From the NCBI GenBank assembly GCA_951217055.1, contig OX578276.1, positions 152,327,012-152,391,011 on the forward strand: DNA of 64,000 nt, given 5' to 3'. Source of the stretch: Gerris lacustris (Eukaryota > Arthropoda > Insecta > Hemiptera > Gerridae). Positions 56,901 to 64,000 of the stretch are shown here, in pieces (within the stretch, counting starts at the first letter, position 1; each line of letters starts with the position of its first letter). The notes below the pieces were generated by a model that saw nothing but the letters and a program-made list of their open reading frames with translations, had not been told where the DNA came from and did not search any database. The position numbers were made by a program, and so were the translations under genes.

Positions 56901-58965
56901 AAAATACAGATAGTCTAAGTGTAATTTATCTGAGGTACTCTCTGAAACCAGACTCCGAGTATCTACTTACAGCCATTTCTTTTAAAATGTTTAGCTTGCA
57001 AAGGCTACTTATGTTTCATTGTAGATTTTAATTTCAAATTAGTGTTTTTTTTTTACCATTATGTTATATTATTGATAATTCATCTATATTATTATAATTT
57101 ATGGTGTTTCTTTTTGCTGCAGAAACATACTGAGAAGGGTGTGTGACCGTTGTGAAGAATACCTTGAACCAATTCCCATTAGACTTGGCATCGGGACTTA
57201 CAACGTCAACGGAGGTAAACATTTCAGGAGTGTAGTGTACAAAGACCTCTCTCTCAGCGACTGGTTGCTTGACAACCACGTGCAGGACGGTAGGGAAATG
57301 GATCTGTTCGCTATAGGTTTTGAAGAAATAGTAGATTTAAACGCCTCCAACATAATGTCTGCTAGCGGAGAACAAGCTAAGATGTGGGGTGAAGAGTTGC
57401 AGCGAGTTCTCTCCCGAGACAGGGAGTACGTTCTAGTCACGAGTATACAACTAGTCGGGGTTTGTCTCTTCCTGTTTGCCAGGCCCGAATTGACACCTCA
57501 TTTAAGAGATGTAGCGACCGACTCGGTAAAGACCGGGTTAGGCGGTGCTACAGGTAACAAAGGAGGTGTAGCGATACGCTGCGTACTGTACAACACGGCG
57601 CTCTGTTTTTTGTGTGCTCACTTTGCTGCGGGTCAGTCTCAGGTAACTGATAGGAACAATGACTACATGGAGATAACGAAGAAACTAGTCTTTCCTACGG
57701 GAACCAGTCTACGGTCCCACGATTATATCTTCTGGTGTGGAGATTTCAACTACAGAGTGGACATGGACAAAGAAACTCTGAGGGAATCCCTTAAAGATTG
57801 CAACGACGATTTCGATGAAATCCTCAAGTACGATCAGCTCATGGTGCAGAAGGAATTGAGAAATGTTTTCAATAACTACGAAGAGGGTAAAATCATGTTT
57901 GCTCCTACTTACAAATACGATTTATTCTCCGACGATTACGATACTAGTGAGAAAGCCCGTGCACCTGCCTGGACGGACAGAGTGTTGTGGAAGAGGAGGA
58001 AATTCTTAGAAGGAGAGTCCAAATTCGGTTGGAACAGGGGTAAGCTAGTCCACTACGGTCGGGCAGAGCTTAAACAGAGTGACCACAGACCGGTAGTGGC
58101 TGTTATAGACGTAGACGTTTACCAAGCCGACGAGGAAAGAAGAGAAGAGATCTTCTGGGAAACAGTCGAAGAAGAAGGACCTCCTGACTGTACAGTTCTA
58201 GTCGAATGTGTTGGTAGATCTAGCATGCTCCTAGAGGAAAGTACAAAGTTACAACTATTAGAACATCTGTCTCAGTTCGGCGAGGTGGTCGTCGTACGAC
58301 ACATAGACGAAACTATTATCATCATGTTCAAGGAGGGGAGAAGCTGTCTGGAAGCACTCAAAGACAACCCTGTCACAGTCGACGGAGTCACCTTCAAATT
58401 AAGACTTAAAACTGAAAACTGGAGGAATCTGATCCTCAGTCAGTTGGATCTGTGCAAAAATAACACTGTACCTCTCTGTGAGTACAAGGTGCCCGACAGT
58501 TTAGATATAAGAGACTGTTCAAGTCCTGTCAGACCTAATAGACCTCCTCAACCCAAGATGAGTCCTATAATGCCTAAGAGACCTGAGAACAGTCCGGCGA
58601 GGAAAGCAGTCCAACCTCAGGAGGAGGTGAAAAACGGTGTGAACGTGACTAAACAGAGACCCGCACCTCCTCCTCCGGAAAGTAGACAGACTCCACCTCC
58701 TCCTCCGGAAAGTAGACAGACTCCACCCCCTCCCTGCCCTGAGAGACAGACTCCTCCGCCACCTTGTCCCGAAGTACGCCCCGCACCCGACGGTGCACCA
58801 CCAGTACCAAAGAGACCTGACTCAGGTCCCGGTACGCCCAAGAGAAGCTCTTCTTGTGATAGTGAAGCCTCGACTCCTCCGAGTGCACCCCCTCCGTTGG
58901 CTCCACCCCCTCCCATACCTCCTCGTTCCTCGGCCCCTCCCCCCATACCAAACAGAAACAAATAA
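38519..58965 (+). CDS. Synj: Synaptojanin (phosphoinositide phosphatase), six coding exons
   Basis: Exons 38519-38991, 43813-44086, 48459-48686, 52874-53172, 55440-55697 and 57123-58965 join in frame into about 1124 residues, close to the roughly 1200 of the fly protein. Order: Sac1-like domain (about residues 1-510) with C388-x5-R394; inositol polyphosphate 5-phosphatase domain (about 533-845); RRM-like DUF1866 (about 866-943); proline-rich tail (979-1124) with many PxxP motifs for SH3 partners such as endophilin. The enzyme removes phosphates from PI(4,5)P2 and related lipids on clathrin-coated vesicles, driving uncoating in synaptic vesicle recycling. All introns are GT-AG except intron 1 (GC-AG). 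The start ATG ([10 protein letters not shown]) matches the family's N-terminus. No NPF motifs are present. Confidence 0.95.
39035..39272. mobile_element. Family H element, uninterrupted copy
   Basis: GGGGAGTAACAATCTAAAGA occurs in both orientations near the left end and again at the right end. The inner ACTAAACATCCCTTAGTC segment is the empty site for the family A insertion seen at 36623-37220. Confidence 0.8.
39808..40107 (+). mobile_element. tRNA-derived SINE with 10-bp target duplication
   Basis: A 300-bp element bounded by TAGGGATGAA on both sides (39798-39807 and 40108-40117). The head has a box-A-like TGGCCGTGTGGG (39821-39832) and a box B GGTTCGATTCC (39883-39893) about 50 bases later, standard tRNA promoter spacing. 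The tail is a short ACTACTA-type simple repeat rather than poly(A). Noncoding. Confidence 0.85.
40384..40980. repeat. Minisatellite, ~41-bp unit, about 15 copies
   Basis: The unit is AAATTAGTATTAAAGAGGAA then GGGAAACACAGCTATTGGATC. Inner units are nearly identical and outer ones diverged. Some units lack a CAC triplet. The ORF at 40663-40923 is a translation of this array and not a gene. Confidence 0.95.
41249..42194. mobile_element. ~950-bp element with ~50-bp inverted ends
   Basis: The left end CCTTCACAACTAGAAGCTAA...TTGCGCCGGAAGGTTATAG is mirrored by the right end TAACCTTCCGGCGCAAAA...TTAGCTTCTAGTCCTTCACAAG. The CGCCGGAAGG core is unusually GC-rich for this region. The interior has no transposase. 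Confidence 0.75.
43139..43517 (-). mobile_element. tRNA-derived SINE with 13-bp target duplication
   Basis: ACAGTTAATGTTT flanks the element on both sides (43126-43138 and 43518-43530). Read on the - strand it starts GGGGGGCCTGGGTGGCTCGG with a box-A-like TGGCTCGGAGG, then box B GGGTTCGATTCCC, a 250-bp body and a poly(A) tail (T run at 43139-43151 on +). The body contains a small hairpin TCTTCACAC..GTGTGAAGA. Confidence 0.88.
43813..44086 (+). CDS. Synj: Synj exon 2, Sac domain
   Basis: Encodes residues 158 (completed) to 249. It starts [11 protein letters not shown] and ends EDSVCSYIQ before donor CAG-GTATCA, ending in phase 0. The F-F-W-N start and the [17 protein letters not shown] run are diagnostic Sac-domain blocks. 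Confidence 0.95.
46264..46833. mobile_element. Fold-back element, family G, complete 570-bp copy
   Basis: Arms of about 280 bp are complementary over nearly their whole length: GAGGAGATAGCGTGCAAAAA at the left, TTTTATACACTATCTTCTGG at the right, and inner AAGTTGATGG/CATCAACTTGATTATTGG blocks. There are many point mismatches, so it is older than the palindrome at 20.5-21 kb. Confidence 0.85.
47982..48391. mobile_element. Family K element, copy 2
   Basis: TTTTATCTCCAGTAGGGAGA at the left and CTTCTTACTGGAGATAAA at the right are inverted ends. The inside is collinear with 6757-7879 but without the family G fold-back. Confidence 0.7.
48459..48686 (+). CDS. Synj: Synj exon 3, Sac domain
   Basis: Encodes residues 250-325 in phase 0. 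It begins [17 protein letters not shown], which with the previous SYIQ gives the conserved [17 protein letters not shown] core motif of Sac phosphatases. It ends STLFQQTQ at donor CAG-GTCAAA. Confidence 0.95.
48819..49460 (-). pseudogene. Non-LTR retrotransposon reverse transcriptase, C-terminal fragment
   Basis: A 213-codon frame reads [47 protein letters not shown] and [12 protein letters not shown], the segment following the catalytic YxDD box in RTE/CR1-type LINE polymerases. The catalytic box itself is missing, so it is 5' truncated. It inserted antisense to Synj in intron 3, with an AATAAT-rich 3' flank. The open frame suggests a fairly recent insertion. Confidence 0.9.
49617..50226 (-). 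mobile_element. Family A element, copy 5, inverted
   Basis: On the + strand it begins with an A run and TCAGTCCGAGACAACTCAGA and ends TATATGAGAAAGTAAAAA. The box-B-like motif appears inverted as GGGGAATCGAACCCGGG near 49781-49797. Internal blocks are intact. The ORF at 49946-50254 is a chance frame. Confidence 0.85.
50383..50680. mobile_element. Half copy of the family P palindromic element
   Basis: CAGGGTGATTGGCGATATAT through CTGACAAAATTTCTTACAAG follows the left arm of 23091-24173 for about 300 bp and then stops. There is no right arm here. Confidence 0.8.
52196..52345 (-). mobile_element. Family T element with tRNA-like core, partial
   Basis: It starts TTTAAATCAAATTATAATTA, then on the - strand has box A TAACTCAGTTGG and box B GGTTTGAGTCC (one change from consensus). 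The right-hand inverted arm is missing. About 250 bp from the fuller copy. Confidence 0.7.
52482..52783 (-). mobile_element. Family T element: tRNA-like core inside ~95-bp inverted repeats
   Basis: The left arm 52482-52571 and right arm 52683-52783 are near-perfect complements (for example CATACTACGGAAAGATTAAA/TTTAATCTTTCCGTAGTATG), with one roughly 10-bp gap. The 110-bp centre, on the - strand, reads CCCGTATAGCTCAGTTGG with consensus box A (52644-52655), a perfect D-stem GCTC/GAGC, and box B GGTTCGAGTCC (52597-52607). A 7-bp acceptor-like stem CCCGTAT/GTGCGGG can form. The anticodon arm is degraded. Confidence 0.88.
52874..53172 (+). CDS. Synj: Synj exon 4, Sac catalytic site
   Basis: Encodes residues 326-424 and two bases of codon 425. 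It contains [14 protein letters not shown] and then [12 protein letters not shown] with catalytic Cys388 (codon at 53060) and Arg394. The Sac active site is therefore intact, as in fly synaptojanin. The donor is CAAG-GTAAAT. Confidence 0.97.
53173..55439 (+). other. Synj: Synj intron 4 (2267 bp)
   Basis: It contains family F copies (53210-53650, 53820-53960), one of which carries the intact target site that the 20.5-kb palindrome interrupts, a repeat around GAACGGCTGAACCGATC (54370-54560), and a pogo-like MITE (54698-55091). The acceptor is TTGTTGTAACAG. Confidence 0.8.
54698..55091. mobile_element. Pogo/Tigger-like MITE with internal AACCTCNATAAC repeats
   Basis: The left end TA-CAGTAGAACCTCGCTTA resembles the typical ends of pogo-class elements. 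The right end TTATCGAGGTACTTA-TA is roughly complementary. Inside are about ten degenerate direct copies of AACCTCTATAACACGAC. No transposase. Confidence 0.5.
55440..55697 (+). CDS. Synj: Synj exon 5, end of the Sac domain
   Basis: Completes codon 425 and encodes residues 426-510 plus two bases. It reads [20 protein letters not shown] then AGTGAIQGG and [13 protein letters not shown], conserved Sac-domain blocks. The frame runs on, but the donor AACAA-GTTAGT joins 57123 to give L-N-K-N-I-L-R-R in frame. Confidence 0.93.
55698..57122 (+). other. Synj: Synj intron 5 (1425 bp)
   Basis: It contains the inverted 5S-derived SINE (55779-56561) and otherwise AT-rich DNA. The acceptor is TTCTTTTTGCTGCAG. 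Confidence 0.85.
55779..56561 (-). mobile_element. 5S-rRNA-derived SINE, copy 2
   Basis: On the - strand it starts ATCGGGTACAGGGTACC, reaches the 5S-like segment (56441-56480, including GTCAGTACTTGGATGGGTGA, closer to 5S rRNA than copy 1) and ends with an A run (T run at 55779-55789 on +). Relative to copy 1 it has an inserted GC-rich hairpin CCTGCTGCTTCGCAGCAGG just before the 5S block and a (GTAT)n stretch near the tail. Confidence 0.75.
57123..58965 (+). CDS. Synj: Synj exon 6, 5-phosphatase, RRM-like domain and proline-rich tail
   Basis: One 1843-bp exon encodes residues 511-1124 and the TAA stop. Visible 5-phosphatase motifs: GTYNVNGG (535-542), [11 protein letters not shown] (metal-binding Glu), [21 protein letters not shown] (713-722), [11 protein letters not shown] (790-800) and SDHRPV (830-835). 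The RRM-like segment [10 protein letters not shown] to [15 protein letters not shown] follows. From about 979 the tail is Pro-rich, with tandem [13 protein letters not shown] units and PPPIPNR near the end. Antisense ORFs over the tail are compositional shadows. Confidence 0.97.
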
Positions 58966-59791
58966 ACCCCCCATTCTCGACCCTTGTTCACCTCTCATTA
59001 AAAACTCCTAGCTTTAGTTCCACCACATACCTTCATCTTAGAACCAATTATACATTTGATGACGTATAATCCTTTGCGCTCTTTTCATTCCATAGTGGCT
59101 TTCAATATACATTTTTTAAAACGAGTTTTTTTCAATCTCAAAATGAAGTTAAAAAAAAAATTAGGAAACAAAAGATCACTCAAAATTATTGAAATATCAT
59201 TACCAAAATATCAATATTTTCAAAAAATTTAATATTCTAAAAATAATAAATAGTAATAAAAGCAACTAAAACAATTCCAACTAACATTTTTAATCAAGAT
59301 TTTTTTTTAAAAAATAATTTTTATCTTGACCTTTTGAAAGAGAAAATGTGGTTGAAATGTGTGCTACTATACTTATTTTAAAATAAATAAGTAATTAAAT
59401 AAATAATTAAATTTAGTTCACCAGAAGATATATTTTCATTAATTTTATACAATTGTTTTATCTCTTTTTTATTGTAACTTCATTGATACCTTAAATAAAT
59501 GTAAGTAGTAGTGTAGATATTAATTTCTATCCAAATTTTAATTTGAGCATAAAAAGCAAATTCCTTGATGAGAATACCAAGTAAAATTGAATATATTTTG
59601 CTCTTTTAATATTTGTGCATTTAAAGTATTGTCTATTTAGGACCAATAGTTAGTTTTCCCCTGATATTTTGTGGTACTTACTCGTAAGTAAATAAATATT
59701 TTAAGAGCAATATTAACGACTTTATAAAATGAACCCCAATAGCTAATGTTTACCTACTGACCAGTTTCAATTACTTCAGTTGGTCATAATC
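58966..59791 (+). other. Synj: Synj 3' UTR and AT-rich flank
   Basis: Sequence after the stop is AT-rich. The first good polyadenylation signal is AATAAA at 59245-59250, with another at 59255-59260 and more around 59395-59405 and 59490. No other gene signal. Confidence 0.6.
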
Positions 59792-60055
59792 AAAGTTGCA
59801 CATCATCAGTACAGTGAATCATGATGTTCATCACAACTATCAAAGTTGCACATCATCAGTTCAGTGAATCATGATGTTCATCACAACTATCAAAGTTGCA
59901 CATCATCAGTTCAGTGAATCATGATGTTCATCACAACCATCAAAGTTGCACAACTTCAGTTCAATGAATCATGATGTTCATCACAACTATAAAAGTTGCA
60001 CATCATCAGTTCAGTGAATCATGATGTTCACATTACAACTATCAAAGTTGTTGAT
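59792..60055. repeat. Tandem repeat, 50-bp unit, about 5 copies
   Basis: The unit is AAAGTTGCACATCATCAGTT then CAGTGAATCATGATGTTCAT then CACAACTATC. The first three copies differ by single bases. The unit itself contains the palindrome AATCATGATG. Confidence 0.95.
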
Positions 60056-60948
60056 CATGAGGGAACTGATTCCATGATAAACATGACTTAACTGATGATG
60101 AACTATTAACTGATTATAAACAACTAACTTGATTGAAACCAGTTTGCATTAAAATATATGCTATTTATCTTTTTAACGTGCTTAAAAAGCCATCTGATGG
60201 AAAAGAAAAATACTTATAAGTTGAAAATATCTAATATTTTGGTAGTGATTTTAAATGATAACGTACAAAGTTGTTTTTTTTTTAATTAACACCTATGTAT
60301 TAAAATAGAAATAATTAGACAAAGCAATTTAAATGATTTGATAATTTTGAATAAATCAGAAGAAAAAAAAATATTTTGAATATAACTAGAATAAAAATGT
60401 TTAGGGTAAACTTATTCACATTCCAATTGAAAAAAAAAAAAAAAAAATTACAAATAAAACAGAAATAAGGAAGAATAAAAGTGTAAAAAACTAAAAAGTA
60501 GGGATGGGTAATAAATGACTCTAAACATTGGTGTTTTTCATTCGGTACTTACAAACCGGCTCTTAATTTAAATAAAATAATACTTGTTTATTTTATCGAA
60601 GTAGCTTTCGTCGTTTTTTTTGTAATGTACATGATATTTCCCTTTCCTTGAGAACTTAGTAAAAATCAACTATTCGTGATAAAACTGATAACAGCTTGTG
60701 AAGGTGGGAAGATTGCTGAAAACAGTGTTGCCAACCTCCGCTTTTTCTTAACACATTATAGGCGACATTGCCCCCTCAATTTTTCTTGTGGCTGCAAAAT
60801 GCATTGATCCGTTGTTCTATCTAAATGTCAAATTCTACGAGTGAGCCTTTCAGCAAATTAGAAGAGATTACCAACTACTAAATAGTTTAATTATTTAGAC
60901 TTTTATATTATTGTTTTGAAACCTACCAGTTTGGTTATATTATCATTA
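60056..60948. other. AT-rich intergenic DNA
   Basis: A runs at 60428-60446 and simple A/T sequence. No ORF, inverted repeat or RNA recognised. Confidence 0.5.
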
Positions 60949-61242
60949 CAGTCTGTGCCAAAATGAGTTTTAGTGTGTTGAGAGCACAGGAAAGTCAAAA
61001 AGTAGGATGGACAGCCAATGAGAGCTCAGGATTTTAAGATCCTAAGGTCTCATTGGCTCCTACCTCTATGGAGAGCCAATGAGAGCTCAGGGTTTTAAGA
61101 TCCTAAGGTCTCATTGGCTCCTACCTCTATGGAGAGCCAATGAGAGCTCAGGGTTTTAAGATCCTAAGATCTCATTGGCTCCCCACCCCATTTTTTTACT
61201 TTCCACACTGTCAATGCACTAAAACTCACTTGGCACAGACTG
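60949..61242. mobile_element. TA-flanked MITE containing three 60-bp hairpin repeats
   Basis: The left end CAGTCTGTGCCAAAATGAGT and right end ACTCACTTGGCACAGACTG are inverted, about 30 bp long, each flanked by TA (60947-60948, 61243-61244). Inside, a 60-bp unit occurs three times; each holds AGCCAATGAGAGCTCAG and its partner CTCATTGGCT, so each folds into a hairpin. Probably a mariner-type non-autonomous element. Confidence 0.85.
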
Positions 61243-61595
61243 TATTTATAATTAAACTAAATTACAGTTGTACATACCACTAACAGTGATAAGGAGGTGG
61301 ACACTCTAAGCTGCTTTTCACCTACTTCTGCATCAAGTTCAACAACTACTAGGGAAATACGTAATATTATGTGTCAGAAGATATAAAACGTAACACACCT
61401 CCCTAACCTAATCGCAAGCCAAACTCACACAAAAATAGAAAATCTAAAGAAGTAAAGCTAGCTATTTGGCAGTAATTGAAATGAGATTTTTTTATGCCAT
61501 AATATGAAAAGGTAGAACAAATACTAAGAAGTATACACAGTGTCTGGGGGGGGGGGGGGGGGAAATAGTTTAAACATCAGTCAACATACACAGCA
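61243..61595. other. Intergenic DNA with a G run
   Basis: Unremarkable apart from a G run at 61546-61562. Confidence 0.5.
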
Positions 61596-62095
61596 ACAGA
61601 TTTAAGCAGAGTTGCCTGAAAGCTCCTGCTTGACTGTACAGGGAAACACTGCAAATACACTGTGTTCACAATTTAAGCAAATGATTTAAGCAGAGTTGCC
61701 TAAAGTTCATGCTAGACTGTAGAGGGGAGCACTGCGAATATGCTGTGTTCACAATCTAAGCAAATGATTTAAGCAGAGTTGCCTAAAGTTCATGCTAGAC
61801 TGTAGAGGGGAGCACTGCAAATATACTGTGTTCACAATCTAAGCAAATGATTTAAGCAGAGTTTCCTAAAAGTTTATGCTAAACTGTAAAGGGAAGCACT
61901 GGGAATACACTGTGTCCACAATCTAAGCAAATGATTCAAGCAGAGCTGCCTAAAAGTTTATGCTAGACTGTACAGGGGAGCACTGGGTATACACTGTGTT
62001 CACAATCTAAGCAAATGATTTAAGCAGAGTTGCCTAAAAGTTCATGCTAAACTGTATAGGGGGGCGCTGCGCATACAATGTTACACAATCTCAAC
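61596..62095. repeat. Tandem repeat, ~84-86-bp unit, about 6 copies
   Basis: Each unit contains GATTTAAGCAGAGTTGCCTA, then CATGCTAGACTGTAGAGGGG, AGCACTGCGAATACACTGTG and TTCACAATCTAAGCAA. Copies differ at several positions. No ORF. Confidence 0.92.
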
Positions 62096-63586
62096 AGGTT
62101 ACAAAAAAAAAACACTTTAAATAATATACATACTTAAAGTTATTTATTCAAAACAATTTTCAACAATCTGTTGTTTTATTTTAAGCCGAAAATAACAAAA
62201 TTCTATAAGTGTCAATATTGTTTGAATACCTTAAAACATCCCTACTACTAAATCATTTATTTTTTAAATTATGCATTTTAAATTTGTCATAGTTGAAACA
62301 AAAGAAAATTGACTGTTGATTCTCTTAGGAGAAAAATCAACCAATGTGACGTTTTCTTGTTAAAAAACTTAAGCTTTTGACTATTTTCATTGGTCAACTG
62401 TTTAACGACACATGTCCATTACAATTCTTTTAATTCATACACTGTAGCTTCAATATTTTCTATTTATTGATTTATTTTTTATAAACTCATAACAAAAATG
62501 CCACTTATAGTTACATAATATAATAATAGAGTAACAGCTTTGGAGAGAAAAATATAAATAATAAAATAATAAATGAAAAAAAAACAAATACCATTAAAAC
62601 ACTAAGTAAAAAAAGTATTATCAGAATTTAGAGCTTAAAATTCAGCTACTTTAAAGCGCACTGCTTAGCCAAATACTTAACAATAAAATAAATGTTGATT
62701 TTAATTGTTTTTAATTTATTATAATAATGATAATAGTAATAATAAAAATATAAATGTTATTATAGTCTTCCAAATCATTGCCCAATAATGTTAATTGATA
62801 AATAAAATCTAATTTGGTGGAAGCCTTTCACATATTGGTATATTTAGTTTAAAAATTTGTCGTTCAACTTACTCCTGTCTGAATTTAAAAACTTTGAAAT
62901 AGTAAAAAAAATTATTAGTTTATTATCAAATTGTAATATAAAATAGACTGCCAATTAGTGTGGCATATAGCTTCCTCGCATCGTATCACGTACTTTATTG
63001 ATTTTATGCTTTTACAAGCCATTATTATATCTAATTTATTTAATTGTTTCCTCAGTTTTTATTAATATGTCAATATTGTTTTGACTTTTTACATGAATTA
63101 AAGTATTAATTAGGCTAAAAGTTAAAGAGGGCAGACGGTTGAAATTAATCTAGTGCTATCTGCGGTCTACGTTCGACAAACATAAAAATCAGATGAGTAC
63201 TTTTGAAGATATAGGTGTAAATAAATGTTTAAAAGAAACAAATGGGCGCAGACAGACAGATGGACACAGAACCAAAAATGTTCCCTGATGTCTGAAACGG
63301 ATTTCTGTCTTGGAATTTTTGAAATCGGAGACATAAAATATTTTCGTTCTTCAGAACGATCATAGCTTCCGTTACCTTCGGTAAGCTCAGAAGCAAAAGC
63401 TTAGCATAGTTCAATTTTTCATTATATTGGTAACTCTTAAAAACTTTTTTCAGTTTTTGTGCCTACCTGATGTAACTTATTCTATATAATTTATATATTT
63501 TTTCCCAGAGAAAAATTTATATGGCTTAAATTCTGTTTTAAATGGACTGCCTTTTACTTTTTGCTTCAAAGGGAATTGCCTTGGGG
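62096..63586. other. AT-rich intergenic DNA with a dispersed repeat
   Basis: Mostly A/T low complexity. At about 63119-63420 a repeat of the type seen at 50820-50960 and 32010 (GACAGACAGATGGACACAG, GAACGATCATAGCTTCCGTT) is present. No gene. Confidence 0.5.
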
Positions 63587-63655
63587 TTTTACCCTGGCAA
63601 TATGGATGGGTCTTACCCTGGCAATATGGGTCTTACCCTGACAATATGGGTCTTA
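63587..63655. repeat. Short tandem repeat of ACCCTGGCAATATGGGTCTT
   Basis: Three to four copies of about 20-23 bp with small indels. Confidence 0.85.
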
Positions 63656-64000
63656 ACCTAGGCTATATCTAGTAGTTTAGGCTCCACACAACTTGTATAA
63701 TCTACCTATATCTATGAGTTGTTATGACGTAGCCTCATCTTCCATTATCGGCCCATATAATATTCTAACATTCTTCTAAACATCTGACACCTAGCTCATC
63801 TCCTGCTGTCAGAGCCCAAATTTCACTGTATGGGTTGCAGCTGTTCTTAAAAGTATTAATTTTTTTATTTTTTATTATTAAACAATAATAATTTAATAAT
63901 TTTGTTTTACTATACTGTAAGGATACCTACGTTTTGCAGTTTTTATCCTGGAGTTATTTGTTTAAATATTTTCTTGGTGTAAGACTACTACGATTATCCT
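63656..64000. other. Unannotated end of window
   Basis: No ORF or repeat structure I can support. Confidence 0.4.

Noticed and set aside
58617..58991. Gly-rich antisense ORFs opposite the Synj tail
   Set aside because: Complement of CCT/CCN-rich proline codons; no independent gene signal.
61596..62095. CRISPR-like array
   Set aside because: Units are contiguous without unique spacers, and the context is eukaryotic.

Overview
This is a eukaryotic, AT-rich (by eye) and very transposon-dense window. Spliced genes with insect-like protein sequences and introns of 1.4-5.6 kb point to an insect nuclear genome. The protein style and repeat load would fit a hemipteran, but I cannot fix the order. 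There are no operons, Shine-Dalgarno sites or CRISPR arrays.

Three genes can be supported. (1) A short terminal exon of an unrecognised + strand gene lies at 1107-1160. (2) Taspase 1 (threonine aspartase, Tasp1) lies on the - strand, and its beta-subunit exons occur twice. Copy A has exons at 14497-14652, 11262-11442 and 8379-8530, plus a probable terminal exon at 6406-6474. Copy B has exons at 28503-28658, 22760-22940 and 18552-18703. Twelve bases differ over the 489 shared coding bases and only one changes an amino acid. A run of exactly 200 Ns (17271-17470) separates the copies, so unmerged haplotypes are as likely an explanation as a true tandem duplication. No alpha-subunit exons were found. 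(3) Synaptojanin (Synj) lies on the + strand at 38519-58965. Its six exons encode about 1124 residues: a Sac phosphatase domain with an intact CX5R motif, an inositol 5-phosphatase domain, an RRM-like DUF1866 domain and a proline-rich tail. Intron 1 uses a GC-AG splice pair.

Layout: 1-6.3 kb, end of the unknown gene, then AT-rich repeats; 6.4-14.7 kb, Tasp1 copy A; 14.7-18.4 kb, SINE and LINE debris around the gap; 18.4-28.7 kb, Tasp1 copy B, enlarged by extra insertions; 28.7-38.4 kb, nested transposons, tandem arrays and three copies of a 0.6-kb repeat (family A); 38.5-59 kb, Synj; 59-64 kb, minisatellites and a hairpin-rich MITE.

The repeat landscape is the most unusual part. It contains a 5S-rRNA-headed SINE (two copies), two tRNA-derived SINEs with clear target-site duplications, and a fold-back element whose roughly 95-bp inverted repeats enclose a tRNA-like pol III core. 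There are several near-perfect palindromes of 0.36-1.1 kb, one of which runs into the assembly gap. Several filled/empty site pairs inside the window fix element boundaries. Synj (phosphoinositide turnover at synapses) and Tasp1 (proteolytic activation of MLL/Trithorax and TFIIA) have no known joint pathway; their adjacency looks incidental.
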